From Leptodactylus fallax (Eukaryota; Chordata; Amphibia; Anura; Leptodactylidae): a stretch of DNA of 64,000 bases. Positions 37,101 to 48,304 of the stretch are shown piece by piece. Positions within the stretch are counted from its first letter, which is position 1; each line of letters opens with the position of its first letter. The DNA is taken from the NCBI GenBank assembly GCA_947044405.1, contig CAMRHE010000332.1, positions 2,100,001 through 2,164,000 of the forward strand. Direction: 5' to 3'. The position numbers and the translations under genes were made by a program. The notes beneath the pieces are model-generated. The model ran no database searches. It had not been told where the DNA came from and saw only the letters and a program-made list of their open reading frames with translations.

Positions 37101-40100
37101 CCTAAAGTCACATCTGTATGGTCAGGCTTGTGAGGTGGAGAACAATAACACCTTTTATCCTTCCTCCTCTGTTCCTCATATCCGGCCCTTCCATCTAGAA
37201 GTTACACTGCATTCCTCGCACTTAGTATCTGTTTCAGATATCATCAGTGTATCATCAGAATCTCTCACCTCTCCAGTCATATCATCTGTTATTACTATAG
37301 ATAAGAATGATGTAATGTGACATCATCAGAATCTCTCACCTCTCCAGTCATATCATCTGTTATTACTATAGATAAGAATGATGTCATGTGACATCATCAG
37401 AATCTCTCACCTCTCCAGTCATATCATCTGTTATTACTATAGATAAGAATGATGTAATGTGACATCATCAGAATCTCTCACCTCTCCAGTCATATCATCT
37501 GTTATTACTATAGATAAGAATGATGTAATGTGACATCATCAGAATCTCTCACCTCTCCAGTCATATCATCTGTTATTACTATAGATAAGAATGATGTAAT
37601 GTGACATCATCAGAATCTCTCACCTCTCCAGTCATATCATCTGTTATTACTATAGATAAGAATGATGTAATGTTGAATCTTTCAAAAACTGAACTTCTTG
37701 TGTTCCCTCCATCTACTAAGCGACCTAACCTTGATATCTCCATATCTGTCTGTGGCCTTACTATTACCCCGAGGCGGCATGCCAGCTGTCTGGGGGTTGT
37801 GTTTGATTCAGATCTCACCTTTACCCCATATATTCAGACCCTTGCACCTTAAAAACATCTCTAGAATTTGCCCTTTTCTCACCGTGGAAACATCAAAACA
37901 CCTCATTGTCGCTCTGATTCTCTCTCGTCTTCACTACTGCAATTGTCTTCTAATTGTTCTTCCTCTTACTAATCTCTTCCTCTACAAACTGTCCTGAATG
38001 CGGCCCCCAGACTCATCTTTCTGTCAAACCAGTACACAGACGCAACTACCTTGTGTCAGTCGCTGTAATGGTTGCCCATCCATTACAGAGTACAATATAA
38101 AATTAAAACACTGACCCACAAATCCATCCATAGCTCTGCGCCCCCCTATATCTCCTCTCTCGTAACTGTCTACCGCCCTAACCGTCCTGCCAATGACCTT
38201 AGACTTGCATCCTCTGTTATCCAATCATCCTACTTCCGTCTCCAAGACTTTTCTCGAGCTGCACCGGTGCTCTGGAATGCTTTACCCCAGACAATCTGAT
38301 TAATCCCCAACTACAGCAGCTTCAAAACTGCCCTAAAGTCACATCTGTATGGTCAGGCTTGTGAGGTGGAGAACAATAACACCTTTTATCCTTCCTCCTC
38401 TGTTCCTCATATCCGGCCCTTCCATCTAGAAGTTACACTGCATTCCTCGCACTTAGTATCTGTTTCAGATATCATCAGTGTATCATCAGAATCTCTCACC
38501 TCTCCAGTCATATCATCTGTTATTACTATAGATAAGAATGATGTAATGTGACATCATCAGAATCTCTCACCTCTCCAGTCATATCATCTGTTATTACTAT
38601 AGATAAGAATGATGTAATGTTAAATCTTTCAAAAACTGAACTTGCTTGTGTTCCCTCCATCTACTAAGCGACCTAACCTTGATATCTCCATATCTGTCTG
38701 TGGCCTTACTATTACCCCCGAGGCGGCATGCCAGCTGTCTGGGGGTTGTGTTTGATTCAGATCTCACCTTTACCCCATATATTCAGACCCTTGCACCTTA
38801 AAAACATCTCTAGAATTTGCCCTTTTCTCACCGTGGAAACATCAAAACCCCTCATTGTCGCTCTGATTCTCTCTCGTCTTCACTACTGCAATTCTCTTCT
38901 AATTGTTCTTCCTCTTACTAATCTCTTCCTCTACAAACTGTCCTGAATGCGGCCCCCAGACTCATCTTTCTGTCAAACCAGTACACAGACGCAACTACCT
39001 TGTGTCAGTCGCTGTATTGGTTGCCCATCCATTACAGAGTACAATATAAAATTAAAACACTGACCCACAAATCCATCCATAGCTCTGCGCCCCCCTATAT
39101 CTCCTCTCTTGTAACTGTCTACCGCCCTAACCGTCCTGCCAATGACCTTAGACTTGCATCCTCTGTTATCCAATCATCCTACTTCCGTCTCCAAGACTTT
39201 TCTCGAGCTGCACCGGTGCTCTGGAATGCTTTACCCCAGACAATCTGATTAATCCCCAACTACAGCAGCTTCAAAACTGCCCTAAGGTCACATCTGTATG
39301 GTCAGGCTTGTGAGGTGGAGAACAATAACACCTTTTATCCTTCCTCCTCTGTTCCTCATATCCGGCCCTTCCATCTAGAAGTTACACTGCATTCCTCGCA
39401 CTTAGTATCTGTTTCAGATATCATCAGTGTATCATCAGAATCTCTCACCCTCCAGTCAATCATTTGTTATTACAGATAAGAATGATGTAAGTGACACACA
39501 GAACCCACCCTCCAGTCATATCATCTGTTATTACTATAGATAAGAATGATGTCAACACACAGAACCCACCCCCAGTCATATCATCTGTTATTACTATAGA
39601 TAAGAATGATGTAAGTGACATCATCAGAATCTCTCACCCTCCAGTCATATCATCTGTTATTACTATAGATAAGAATGATGTAATGTGACATCATCAGAAT
39701 CTCTCACCTCTCCAGTCATATCATCTGTTATTACTATAGATAAGAATGATGTAATGTGACATCATCAGAATCTCTCACCTCTCCAGTCATATCATCTGTT
39801 ATTACTATAGATAAGAATGATGTAATGTTGAATCTTTCAAAAACTGAACTTCTTGTGTTCCCTCCATCTACTAAGCGACCTAACCTTGATATCTCCATAT
39901 CTGTCTGTGGCCTTACTATTACCCCGAGGCGGCATGCCAGCTGTCTGGGGGTTGTGTTTGATTCAGATCTCACCTTTACCCCATATATTCAGACCCTTGC
40001 ACCTTAAAAACATCTCTAGAATTTGCCCTTTTCTCACCGTGGAAACATCAAAACCCCTCATTGTCGCTCTGATTCTCTCTCGTCTTCACTACTGCAATTC

Positions 40101-42775
40101 TCTTCTAATTGTTCTTCCTCTTACTAATCTCTTCCTCTACAAACTGTCCTGAATGCGGCCCCCAGACTCATCTTTCTGTCAAACCAGTACACAGACGCAA
40201 CTACCTTGTGTCAGTCGCTGTATTGGTTGCCCATCCATTACAGAGTACAATATAAAATTAAAACACTGACCCACAAATCCATCCATAGCTCTGCGCCCCC
40301 CTATATCTCCTCTCTCGTAACTGTCTACCGCCCGAACCGTCCTGCCAATGACCTTAGACTTGCATCCTCTGTTATCCAATCATCCTACTTCCGTCTCCAA
40401 GACTTTTCTCGAGCTGCACCGGTGCTCTGGAATGCTTTACCCCAGACAATCTGATTAATCCCCAACTACAGCAGCTTCAAAACTGCCCTAAAGTCACATC
40501 TGTATGGTCAGGCTTGTGAGGTGGAGAACAATAACACCTTTTATCCTTCCTCCTCTGTTCCTCATATCCGGCCCTTCCATCTAGAAGTTACACTGCATTC
40601 CTCGCACTTAGTATCTGTTTCAGATATCATCAGTGTATCATCAGAATCTCTCACCTCTCCAGTCATATCATCTGTTATTACTATAGATAAGAATGATGTA
40701 ATGTGACATCATCAGAATCTCTCACCTCTCCAGTCATATCATCTGTTATTACTATAGATAAGTATGATGTAATGTTGAATCTTTCAAAAACTGAACTTCT
40801 TGTGTTCCCTCCATCTACTAAGCGACCTAACCTTGATATCTCCATATCTGTCTGTGGCCTTACTATTACCCCGAGGCGGCATGCCAGCTGTCTGGGGGTT
40901 GTGTTTGATTCAGATCTCACCTTTACCCCATATATTCAGACCCTTGCACCTTAAAAACATCTCTAGAATTTGCCCTTTTCTCACCGTGGAAACATCAAAA
41001 CACCTCATTGTCGCTCTGATTCTCTCTCGTCTTCACTACTGCAATTGTCTTCTAATTGTTCTTCCTCTTACTAATCTCTTCCTATACAAACTGTCCTGAA
41101 TGCGGCCCCCAGACTCATCTTTCTGTCAAACCAGTACACAGACGCAACTACCTTGTGTCAGTCGCTGTATTGGTTGCCCATCCATTACAGAGTACAATAT
41201 AAAATTAAAACACTGACCCACAAATCCATCCATAGCTCTGCGCCCCCCTATATCTCCTCTCTTGTAACTGTCTACCGCCCTAACCGTCCTGCCAATGACC
41301 TTAGACTTGCATCCTCTGTTATCCAATCATCCTACTTCCGTCTCCAAGACTTTTCTCGAGCTGCACCGGTGCTCTGGAATGCTTTACCCCAGACAATCTG
41401 ATTAATCCCCAACTACAGCAGCTTCAAAACTGCCCTAAAGTCACATCTGTATGGTCAGGCTTGTGAGGTGGAGAACAATAACACCTTTTATCCTTCCTCC
41501 TCTGTTCCTCATATCCGGCCCTTCCATCTAGAAGTTACACTGCATTCCTCGCACTTAGTATCTGTTTCAGATATCATCAGTGTATCATCAGAATCTCTCA
41601 CCTCTCCAGTCATATCATCTGTTATTACTATAGATAAGAATGATGTAATGTGACATCATCAGAATCTCTCACCTCTCCAGTCATATCATCTGTTATTACT
41701 ATAGATAAGAATGATGTAATGTTGAATCTTTCAAAAACTGAACTGCTTGTGTTCCCTCCATCTACTAAGCGACCTAACCTTGATATCTCCATATCTGTCT
41801 GTGGCCTTACTATTACCCCGAGGCGGCATGCCAGCTGTCTGGGGGTTGTGTTTGATTCAGATCTCACCTTTACCCCATATATTCAGACCCTTGCACCTTA
41901 AAAACATCTCTAGAATTTGCCCTTTTCTCACCGTGGAAACATCAAAACCCCTCATTGTCGCTCTGATTCTCTCTCGTCTTCACTACTGCAATTCTCTTCT
42001 AATTGTTCTTCCTCTTACTAATCTCTTCCTCTACAAACTGTCCTGAATGCGGCCCCCAGACTCATCTTTCTGTCAAACCAGTACACAGACGCAACTACCT
42101 TGTGTCAGTCGCTGTATTGGTTGCCCATCCATTACAGAGTACAATATAAAATTAAAACACTGACCCACAAATCCATCCATAGCTCTGCGCCCCCCTATAT
42201 CTCCTCTCTCGTAACTGTCTACCGCCCTAACCGTCCTGCCAATGACCTTAGACTTGCATCCTCTGTTATCCAATCATCCTACTTCCGTCTCCAAGACTTT
42301 TCTCGAGCTGCACCGGTGCTCTGGAATGCTTTACCCCAGACAATCTGATTAATCCCCAACTACAGCAGCTTCAAAACTGCCCTAAGGTCACATCTGTATG
42401 GTCAGGCTTGTGAGGTGGAGAACAATAACACCTTTTATCCTTCCTCCTCTGTTCCTCATATCCGGCCCTTCCATCTAGAAGTTACACTGCCTACACTCGC
42501 ACTCAGTATCTGTTTCGGATATCATCAGTGTATCATCAGAATCTCTCACCTCTCCAGTCATATCATTTGTTATTACTATAGATAAGAATGATGTAATGTG
42601 ACATCATCAGAATCTCTCACCTCTCCAGTCATATCATCTGTTATTACTATAGATAAGAATGATGTAATGTGACATCATCAGAATCTCTCACCTCTCCAGT
42701 AAGCTGATACAGTATCTCTAGGGTGAGATTGAATATACGTCCAGCCATCTTCTCTCTGTCGCATCCTCCATTCAT
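17873..42775 (-). CDS. ZNF-B: KRAB-like C2H2 zinc-finger protein, 9 fingers, 23-kb intron 1
   Basis: Joining 42775-42692, 19630-19448, 19368-19245 and 18903-17873 gives 473 residues with no stop: leader 1-28, second leader 29-89, KRAB-A-like box 90-131, linker, then nine C2H2 fingers. It ends SCSESGK and TAA like ZNF-A, so that truncation is shared by descent. Some finger linkers have decayed (TEEKQF, TQDKPF, TGENPF), which hints at weaker constraint. The assignment of exon 1 rests on its near identity to ZNF-A exon 1 and on no other candidate lying closer; it needs splicing across 23,061 bp of tandem repeats. AATAAA on the minus strand near 17282-17303 could be a polyadenylation signal. Probable role: nuclear DNA-binding repressor, target unknown. 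Confidence 0.75.
19245..19368 (-). CDS. ZNF-B exon 3 (KRAB-A-like box)
   Basis: The 124-nt phase-1 exon encodes [20 protein letters not shown] and the LYKDVMMED-type second half. DVAVYF is closer to the mammalian KRAB-A consensus than the ZNF-A version. Confidence 0.85.
19448..19630 (-). CDS. ZNF-B exon 2 (second leader exon, 61 aa)
   Basis: The acceptor is CATAAACAG|GATTAC and the donor GAGAG|GTGACAC. The exon is one codon longer than in ZNF-A (HGEKING in place of HEEING) and stays in frame. Confidence 0.83.
19678..20160. repeat. 71-bp repeats at the 3' end of ZNF-B intron 1
   Basis: Nearly seven units with an exact 71-bp period lie between exon 2 and the first LINE copy. They are the same unit as in the introns of the other three paralogs. 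Confidence 0.9.
22045..22345. other. Damaged segment with poly-C/poly-G runs
   Basis: The expected end of the LINE block is replaced by a G run near 22080, a C run of about 85 bases interrupted by a few T and A (22104-22190), and garbled versions of array sequence on both sides. It resembles a low-quality consensus or gap fill rather than biology. Similar smaller patches lie at about 25315-25390, 26205-26335, 27340-27415, 28205-28290, 31850-31970, 32978-33010 and 39447-39640. Confidence 0.65.
29197..31824 (+). repeat. Cleanest part of the array: three consecutive 876-bp repeat units
   Basis: The copies at 29197, 30073 and 30949 follow each other at exactly 876 bp, with a single 71-bp unit between LINE blocks. 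A few substitutions distinguish them (ACACCTC or ACCCCTC in the middle, AATTGTC or AATTCTC later). This is the simplest form of the higher-order unit and the best reference for it. Confidence 0.9.
42531..42691. repeat. 71-bp repeats at the 5' end of ZNF-B intron 1
   Basis: A little over two units join the last LINE block to exon 1. The last unit runs without a break into the exon 1 donor, which shows the unit and the exon boundary are the same sequence. Confidence 0.88.
42692..42775 (-). CDS. ZNF-B exon 1 (leader, 28 aa)
   Basis: It encodes [17 protein letters not shown]... ending LTGE|GTGAGAG. It differs from ZNF-A exon 1 in a few residues, for example MAGRI for MAERI. An acceptor-like CATTCAG|GTTCCT at about 42850 marks a probable 5'UTR part. 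It sits immediately upstream (gene sense) of the composite array. Confidence 0.75.
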
Positions 42776-43059
42776 TCTTGACTGGTTATTCAGGAAACGT
42801 TTGTTATATAACATATATCTACTAAAAATATCCTATATTGTAGGAACCTGAATGGATAGAAGATAAACTAATATAAAATAATATAAATGTATGAAAAAAA
42901 AATACAATTACTGGAGAAAAAAGAACAGCACAGATTATCTTGAAACTATTAAACAATATAGGTAGGCAGCCATTATACAGTTAATAACACTCGTAGTGGT
43001 CATTTCTATACATTTCACCAATCCACAATAGTTCGCAGAAAGAAAAGTAACCTATTTTT

Positions 43060-43135
43060 CGGACTATAAGACACACTTTTTTTTGCCCCCAAATTTGGGA
43101 GTGCATCTTATAGTCCGAATGGAGTGTGGGGGAGG
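43060..43135. repeat. Short palindromic repeat (TTCGGACTATAAGA ends)
   Basis: TTCGGACTATAAGACACACT and GTGCATCTTATAGTCCGAA form a hairpin. This resembles a small nonautonomous DNA element. Confidence 0.6.
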
Positions 43136-43554
43136 GGGGGGCGACAGGCAGTGGAGCTGGTTTACAGGAGTTAGGAGCAGGGTCGCCATGATAGGTTCGG
43201 GGCCTGTGGCCAGCTGGAGATGATACCACCAGGATAGCGATTGGGAAAAGCCTGACTTCCCGACTGCTATATACATAGTCTGCCCAGGGGAAGTGAGTAA
43301 GAATAACAAACACTTATACTCACCTCTCCTGGGCTTCCGACAATCCCCAGCATTCTCTTCTTCCAGCCTGTGCCTGTGACTTACGCGCCAGCATAATAAT
43401 GTCAGCGCAACCCACATGACTGCTGAGGCCCAATCACAGGCCCCAGCAGTAACATCTGGGGCATGTAGCCTCAGTCACAGGCAGATGAGCACTGAGGAGG
43501 ATGCTGAAGAGAGCCGGATGGAACGAGGATGCCCAGGAGAGGTGAGGTATTTAT

Positions 43555-43725
43555 TTATTTAGCTTACTGATATAGCGCCATCATATTCTGCAGTGCTGTA
43601 CAGACATTGTCAATTGCTTTCCCATATAGGGCTCATAATCTACATTTCCTATCAGTATGTCTTTGGAGTGTGGGAGGAAACCGGAGTACCCAGAGGAAAC
43701 CCACCAAACACGGGGAAAACATACA
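43555..43725. repeat. Dispersed repeat (GGAGTGTGGGAGGAAACCGG)
   Basis: It contains TGATATAGCGCCATCATATT and GGAGTGTGGGAGGAAACCGG, sequences I recognise as widespread in frogs and fish. The reverse complement of its first part occurs near 58975-59030. Confidence 0.5.
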
Positions 43726-43799
43726 AGGTAAGGTGAGTGTTTATTTTCTATCACCTCCCCTGGGCCTCTGATTATACACTGGGGTCTGAGTTGACCCCA

Positions 43800-44020
43800 A
43801 TGTATAATAATAGCACCGGGCCACTGTGGAGCACATTATACTGTGTTGGGACCACTGTGGGGAGCATTCTGGGGATCATATTATACTATGTTGTGGCCAC
43901 TGTGGGGAGCATATTATACTGTGTGGGGGCTACTGTGGAGCATATAATACTGTGTGGGGGCTACTGTGGAGCATATAATACTGTGTGGGGGCCACTGTGG
44001 AGCATATAATAATGTGTGGG
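43800..44020. repeat. About 33-bp minisatellite
   Basis: About seven units of GGGGGCCACTGTGGAGCATA plus TAATACTGTGT with variation. The ORF across it is not a gene. Confidence 0.88.
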
Positions 44021-44576
44021 AGCCAGGCAGTGCAGGTACGTTAGGAGAAGAAAGCCTGCAGCACTCGTATGTGCCTCCATTACGTGACTGTTGTGTCCCA
44101 CATTAACATAGGCAAGTTCCACTGCAGGGCCACTTATCAATGTGGCCCTGCACCTGTTGCAAATCTACAACGCCAATCAAGCTTGGACATGTTGGAATGA
44201 TGGGAGCTGTAGTTTGGCAACAGCTGCAGAGCCACAAAGTATGTGCAAACGTATCACCTAGAGTAGACCAAACCAGATCAGGACACAGACAACTATACTG
44301 ATATCACAGATGCAATGTATGAGAGTCTTTGCCCATGTACATTGTAGTATTGTTATTCTAATTATCTACAAATATATATGTATACATTATATATATACAG
44401 GAGGTGCATTGGGCGGATGCTGGGCAGGGCCGCCTGGTAAAGCTCAGACACTCCCACAACCAGGAAGTACGGAATGAGCCTGAAGTTATGATGAATGATA
44501 AATGCACATAAAGGTCCTCAGTTGTTTGTTCATTCATATAACAAACATTTTCTCCCCTCTTTTATATTTTCTGACT

Positions 44577-44682
<106 letters not shown>

Positions 44683-44729
44683 CTCCACCTGTACAGCTGT
44701 ATATAAGGGAGAGGAGGAATAATACTGGG

Positions 44730-44945
44730 GAAAGGACCTGAGATGACCATGACCATGTGATCAGTCACATGTGTGGGAGGAGTCAGGCTCAGGGCGGTGC
44801 TACTTGGAGGAGCTAAAGGACCTGTGATGATGTCATGACCATGTGATCATTTATGCATGGGAGGAGTCAGGCTTCAGGCTGTGCTGCTAGAGGACCTGTG
44901 ATGATGTCATGATCATGTGATCAGTCACATGTGGGAGGAGTCAGT
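44730..44945. promoter_or_regulatory. CRE/E-box-like module upstream of ZNF-B, three copies
   Basis: Three tandem copies of AAAGGACCTG...TGATGTCATGA...CATGTGATCAGTCACATG (each part separate) follow a (TA)n(CA)n tract, about 2 kb upstream of the ZNF-B ATG. Confidence 0.35.
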
Positions 44946-45411
44946 CTCCTGCCTGTACTGCCTTGTATATTGTACACACCCAGCTCTTCTCAGTATACAG
45001 CCCTCTCATGTAGAGTTGGCAGCCATATTTTCTCTGCACCCCTTGTAAGTTACCTTTAATACCGGGTAGATGTGAGGAGCCTATGATATGCGGTGTCTTT
45101 AGCCTTCCTGCAGGGCAGCAGTTACAGCTCTCCCCAGCACCTCGCCCATCTTCAGGACCATGCTAGAGATAAAGAAGTGGTGTAACCACCCAGTGCTGCC
45201 CGCTGTGCCCCATTTTCCCCTGCTCACCCGAGTTATTATTCCAGAACAACCATCACCAGGTACTAGATGGAGCAATATGCGCGGCCCTGCTGACAACAAA
45301 GGACCTGAGCAGAAGAAGACGATGAGGACCACGTGGCTCCAGCCTCCTCACCTCTCTTTTAGCCATCAGCAGGAGCCACCACCGGGCAGAGCTGGGATTC
45401 ACAATAATGCT

Positions 45412-45535
45412 GTGTATCCAGTATTGTGCAAAAGTTTTAGGCAGATGTGGGAAAAATTGCGCAAAATAAGAATGCTTTCAAAAATGGAAGGCTTAATAGT
45501 TTATTTTTTTTGTCAGTTAACTTAATGCAAAGTGG
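45412..45535. mobile_element. Terminal inverted repeat of a Tc1-like transposon
   Basis: CAGTATTGTGCAAAAGTTTT and AAGAATGCTTTCAAAAATGG resemble the well-known Tc1/mariner ends found in fish and frogs. The likely continuation (GAAAAGAGAAATGTAAATC, then ATATTTGGTGTGACC) occurs at 48715-48770, on the far side of the Gmr1-like element. Confidence 0.5.
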
Positions 45536-45559
45536 TAAGGTAGTTTGAAGAGCCTAAAA

Positions 45560-45768
45560 GGGTTAAACATTAATTTTACTATACTGAACATTGTCTAATT
45601 TTACCCAATTCCCCTCACTCTGTATATGTTGTGATCAATGTCTGCCGGCTATTTCTGTTTTCTGTTGCTGCTCATAGTGAAATGTGAGTCATTGTGCTTT
45701 TGTGTAGGTCAGGAATATTCTACAAGTAAGCACAATGTAGTTGGTGTATGCACGCCGCCTATAGTATG
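45560..45768. repeat. Dispersed repeat, copy 1
   Basis: Sequence with GATCAATGTCTGCCGGCTAT, TGCTGCTCATAGTGAAATG and TATTCTACAAGTAAGCAC recurs at 60060-60230 in the same orientation. No coding content. It could be part of an LTR or nonautonomous element. Confidence 0.55.
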
Positions 45769-45769
45769 A

Positions 45770-46373
45770 CCTCTGGAAGGTCGCTAAAGCCCTGTGTAAC
45801 CCAAACGGTATAGTCACATTATTGGAATAAGCCATCTGGGGTGACAAATGCAGTTTTTTCTCTGGCTTCCTTAGTGAGCGGCACCTGCCAGTAGCCTTTG
45901 GTTAAGTCGAAGGTGGAGAAGTACCTAGCATGTCCCAACCTCTCGATTAACTCATCGACTCTGGGCATCGGGTAGGCATCAAACTTTGAAACTTCATTCA
46001 GCTTACGGAAATCATTGCAGAACCTGATGGTACCATCTGGCTTAGGAATCAAAACAATGGGATTGGACCAGTCACTCTTGGACTCCTCAATTACCCCAAG
46101 TGCCAACATATTTTTGACCTCCTCAGATTTGGCTTGTCTGCGAGCTTCAGGCACCCGGTATGGTTTTAGATTAACCCGTACCTGCGGGTCGGTGACAATG
46201 TCATGTTCTATCACATTAGTGCGTCCAGGCAACTCATCATTATTTCTCCGTACAAATTCTTTTGTCTCCTTTTTCTGTGCCTTAGATAGGGATATTTGCA
46301 CCTCGGGTGAAGCCTTACCAGGAGTATTTACCCCTCCAGTAGTAACCTTGCTAGGGGTACCTACTGATATCAA
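45770..46373 (-). pseudogene. Gmr1-like reverse transcriptase, N-terminal part only
   Basis: KPYRVPEARRQAKSEEVKNM, IVLIPKPDGTIRFCNDFRKL and FSTFDLTKGYWQVPL are the fingers and first palm motifs of a Ty3/gypsy RT. After TPDGLFQ a frameshift follows, and PFGLHRALATFQR ends at about 45770. The YxDD box, RNase H and 3' LTR are gone. Another dispersed repeat begins at the breakpoint. Confidence 0.8.
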
Positions 46374-46480
46374 CGTTTCCCTGTCTTTCCAGGGTTTTAG
46401 TAAATTTATGTGGTATATTTGTTCGGGCTTCCTCTTGCCCAGCTAGTATACCTTATAATTTACTTCCCCCACTCTTTCAG

Positions 46481-47194
46481 TTATTTCATATGGCCCTTGC
46501 CTTTGGCTAGAAATTTACTTTCCACCGTAGGAACCAACACCCGATCGCCTGGATTAAAGGTCCTAAGTTTAGCCGTTCTGTTACAGACACAGCTCTGAGC
46601 CATTTGGGCCTGCTCCATATGTTCCTTCACAATAGGCATTACCGCTGCAATTGTGTCCTGCATCAGGGTAATATGTTCAATTACACTCCTGTAAAGAGTC
46701 TGCTCCTGTTCCCAGGTTTCCTTAGCTATGTCTAGGAGACCACGTGGGTGTCTACCATACACCAACTCAAATGGGGAAAAACCTGTGGAGGACTGGGGTA
46801 CCTCCCGGATTGCAAACATTAAATAGGGCAGTAGGCAATCCCAATCTTTGCTGCCCTTGCTAACCACCCTCTTTAACATGCCCTTAAGGATTTTATTGAA
46901 CCTCTCCAGTAGGCCATCTGTCTGGGGGTGATACACAGAGGTTCGCAGGTGTTTGATTTTCAGGAGCTTACACATTTCTTTCATTACTTTGGACATAAAA
47001 GGAGTCCCTTGGTCAGTCAGGATCTCCTTGGGTATACCTGTCCGAGAGAACATGTAAAAAAGCTCCTTGGCAATTAGCTTAGCCAAAGTTTGTCTCAAGG
47101 GTACGGCCTCAGGGTATCGTGTAGCATAACCTAACACCACTAGTATATACTGATGCCCCCTAGCAGACTTTACAACAGTTCCTACCAAGTCCAT
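46481..47194 (-). pseudogene. Gmr1-like integrase catalytic core
   Basis: The first catalytic Asp lies in MDLVG, the second in LTDQGTPF, and the Glu in LLERFNK 36 residues later (DX35E). The frame continues through FELVYGRHPRG and GDRVLVP, the start of the C-terminal domain. It is open for 237 residues but out of frame with both neighbours. It lies upstream of RT, not downstream as in ordinary Ty3/gypsy elements. Confidence 0.82.
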
Positions 47195-47216
47195 GGCCTC
47201 TCTTCAAATGGTACCT

Positions 47217-47531
47217 CTATAATAGGTGTACCAAAGGACTCCTGAAGTGTGACACAGGAGCGATTAGCTGACACTCTGGGCAGGAGTTACAATATTCTTG
47301 TATTTGTTTATCAAGTCCTGTCCAATAGAAACGCTGTAGAATGCTCTCTTTGGTCTTTTCGTACCCCAGGTGTCCTCCTAACACATGCTTATGTGCCAAA
47401 TCTAAAACCACTCTTTGATAGGGCCAGGGCACCACTTCTCCCCGTATCTGGTTTACTCTATACAATAGGTCCTGGATCATGGACATATAGGGGAACTCCT
47501 TGTCAGCCCCTGGATACTGGGGTTCCCCCAT
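47217..47531 (-). pseudogene. Gmr1-like integrase, H2C2 zinc-binding domain
   Basis: The frame has HKHVLGGHLGYEKTKESIL then CNSCPECQ, the HHCC domain of retroelement integrases. The upstream frame at 47503-47757 is an acidic spacer without a recognised motif. A frameshift separates this domain from the catalytic core. Confidence 0.75.
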
Positions 47532-47784
47532 TTACCACCTTTATATTTTCTCTAGCATGAGACAGATTAGGATCTCTAATTTGAGCAGTCCCAAAATTGT
47601 CACAGGACACCTCGAGCTCAGGGATCTCAGGAACTCTCTCCTGACCTTCAGCATCACCATCTAACACAGAAAGGGGAAAATCATTACCATCTTGGGTCAC
47701 CCCTACAGCTGGTGTTTCCCTGTCAGGATCAAAGGGTTCAGGGTTAACCTTAGGCAAGACATCACCAATAACAACATTTTGATC

Positions 47785-48135
47785 TCATGGTAGCCTCTGC
47801 TTTTTCGACATATCCCAAAACAGAGGAAAATCCCTCCCTATGATCACACTATGGAACAGGGACTTATCCATGCCCACTTTGTGACAGGCTGTACCAGAGG
47901 TAGTTTTTATGGTGACCTCTGCAACAGAATACTCTCTAGCTTCACCATGTATGCACAAGACCCCAATAGTCTGTCCACTGTACAGTGCAGGGTCAACCAG
48001 ATCATGATGCACCAGGGTTACCAGGCTCCCAGAGTCCAGGAGAACCAGTACAGCACGCTCTGCTACAGTCACAATACACAGCTGCGGTTCAGTCGCAGTT
48101 TCTGCTGCACAAGTGGGTTGAGCAAATAGGGACAC
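47785..48135 (-). pseudogene. Gmr1-like aspartic protease
   Basis: The frame has VLLDSGSLVTLVH, the active-site D-S-G of a retropepsin, and later SVIIGRDFPLFW, which matches the conserved ILGRD-type second motif. It is open for 116 residues and ends about 30 bp before the next frame. Confidence 0.72.
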
Positions 48136-48304
48136 CCGCCTGGAATTGCTTCAGCCGTCAGGGGACGGTGGGCAGCAACATGACCCAGTTCATGGCACCG
48201 CCAGCATCTGAGACGGTATGAGTCTCCATTTTGAGACCTGGATTTAGAGTTCACAGTCCCTGCTGCCTGTTCCCCCTCTGAGCGTCCTCCCATCACAACC
48301 TGCC
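48069..48304 (-). pseudogene. Gmr1-like Gag: nucleocapsid zinc knuckle region
   Basis: A basic segment leads into CWRCHELGHVAAHRP, a retroelement zinc knuckle (CX2CX4HX4C) in which the last Cys has become Arg. It overlaps the protease frame by a short stretch, as in many retroelements. Confidence 0.6.

Larger units (their letters stand above)
20161..42530 (+). repeat. Composite tandem array: 22 LINE 3' fragments alternating with 71-bp units
   Basis: The LINE blocks read on the plus strand, antisense to ZNF-B. ORF-start ATGs of the blocks lie at 20161, 21392, 22434, 23310, 24542, 25456, 26397, about 27388, 28321, 29197, 30073, 30949, 32167, 33107, 34267, 35492, 36439, 37670, 38617, 39825, 40772 and 41719. 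Each block (about 805 bp) holds the region after the RT YADD box, from [19 protein letters not shown] to the end motif LWNALPQTI. All copies share the same lesions: loss of the RSCHLH segment giving LAP-stop, and a stop after LYKLS. They therefore come from one dead insertion by tandem amplification. Spacing equals 876 + 71n bp wherever the sequence is undamaged. Confidence 0.92.

Noticed and set aside
20092..42348. Dozens of repeated short ORFs of 61-120 residues on both strands of the array
   Set aside because: They are pieces of one frameshifted LINE RT or its antisense, repeated by tandem duplication. None contains a full domain, a proper start context or a conserved frame across the junctions.
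47503..47757. 84-residue acidic ORF within the gypsy remnant
   Set aside because: It lies between protease and integrase and looks like a spacer of the polyprotein; no domain recognised, so it is not listed as a gene.
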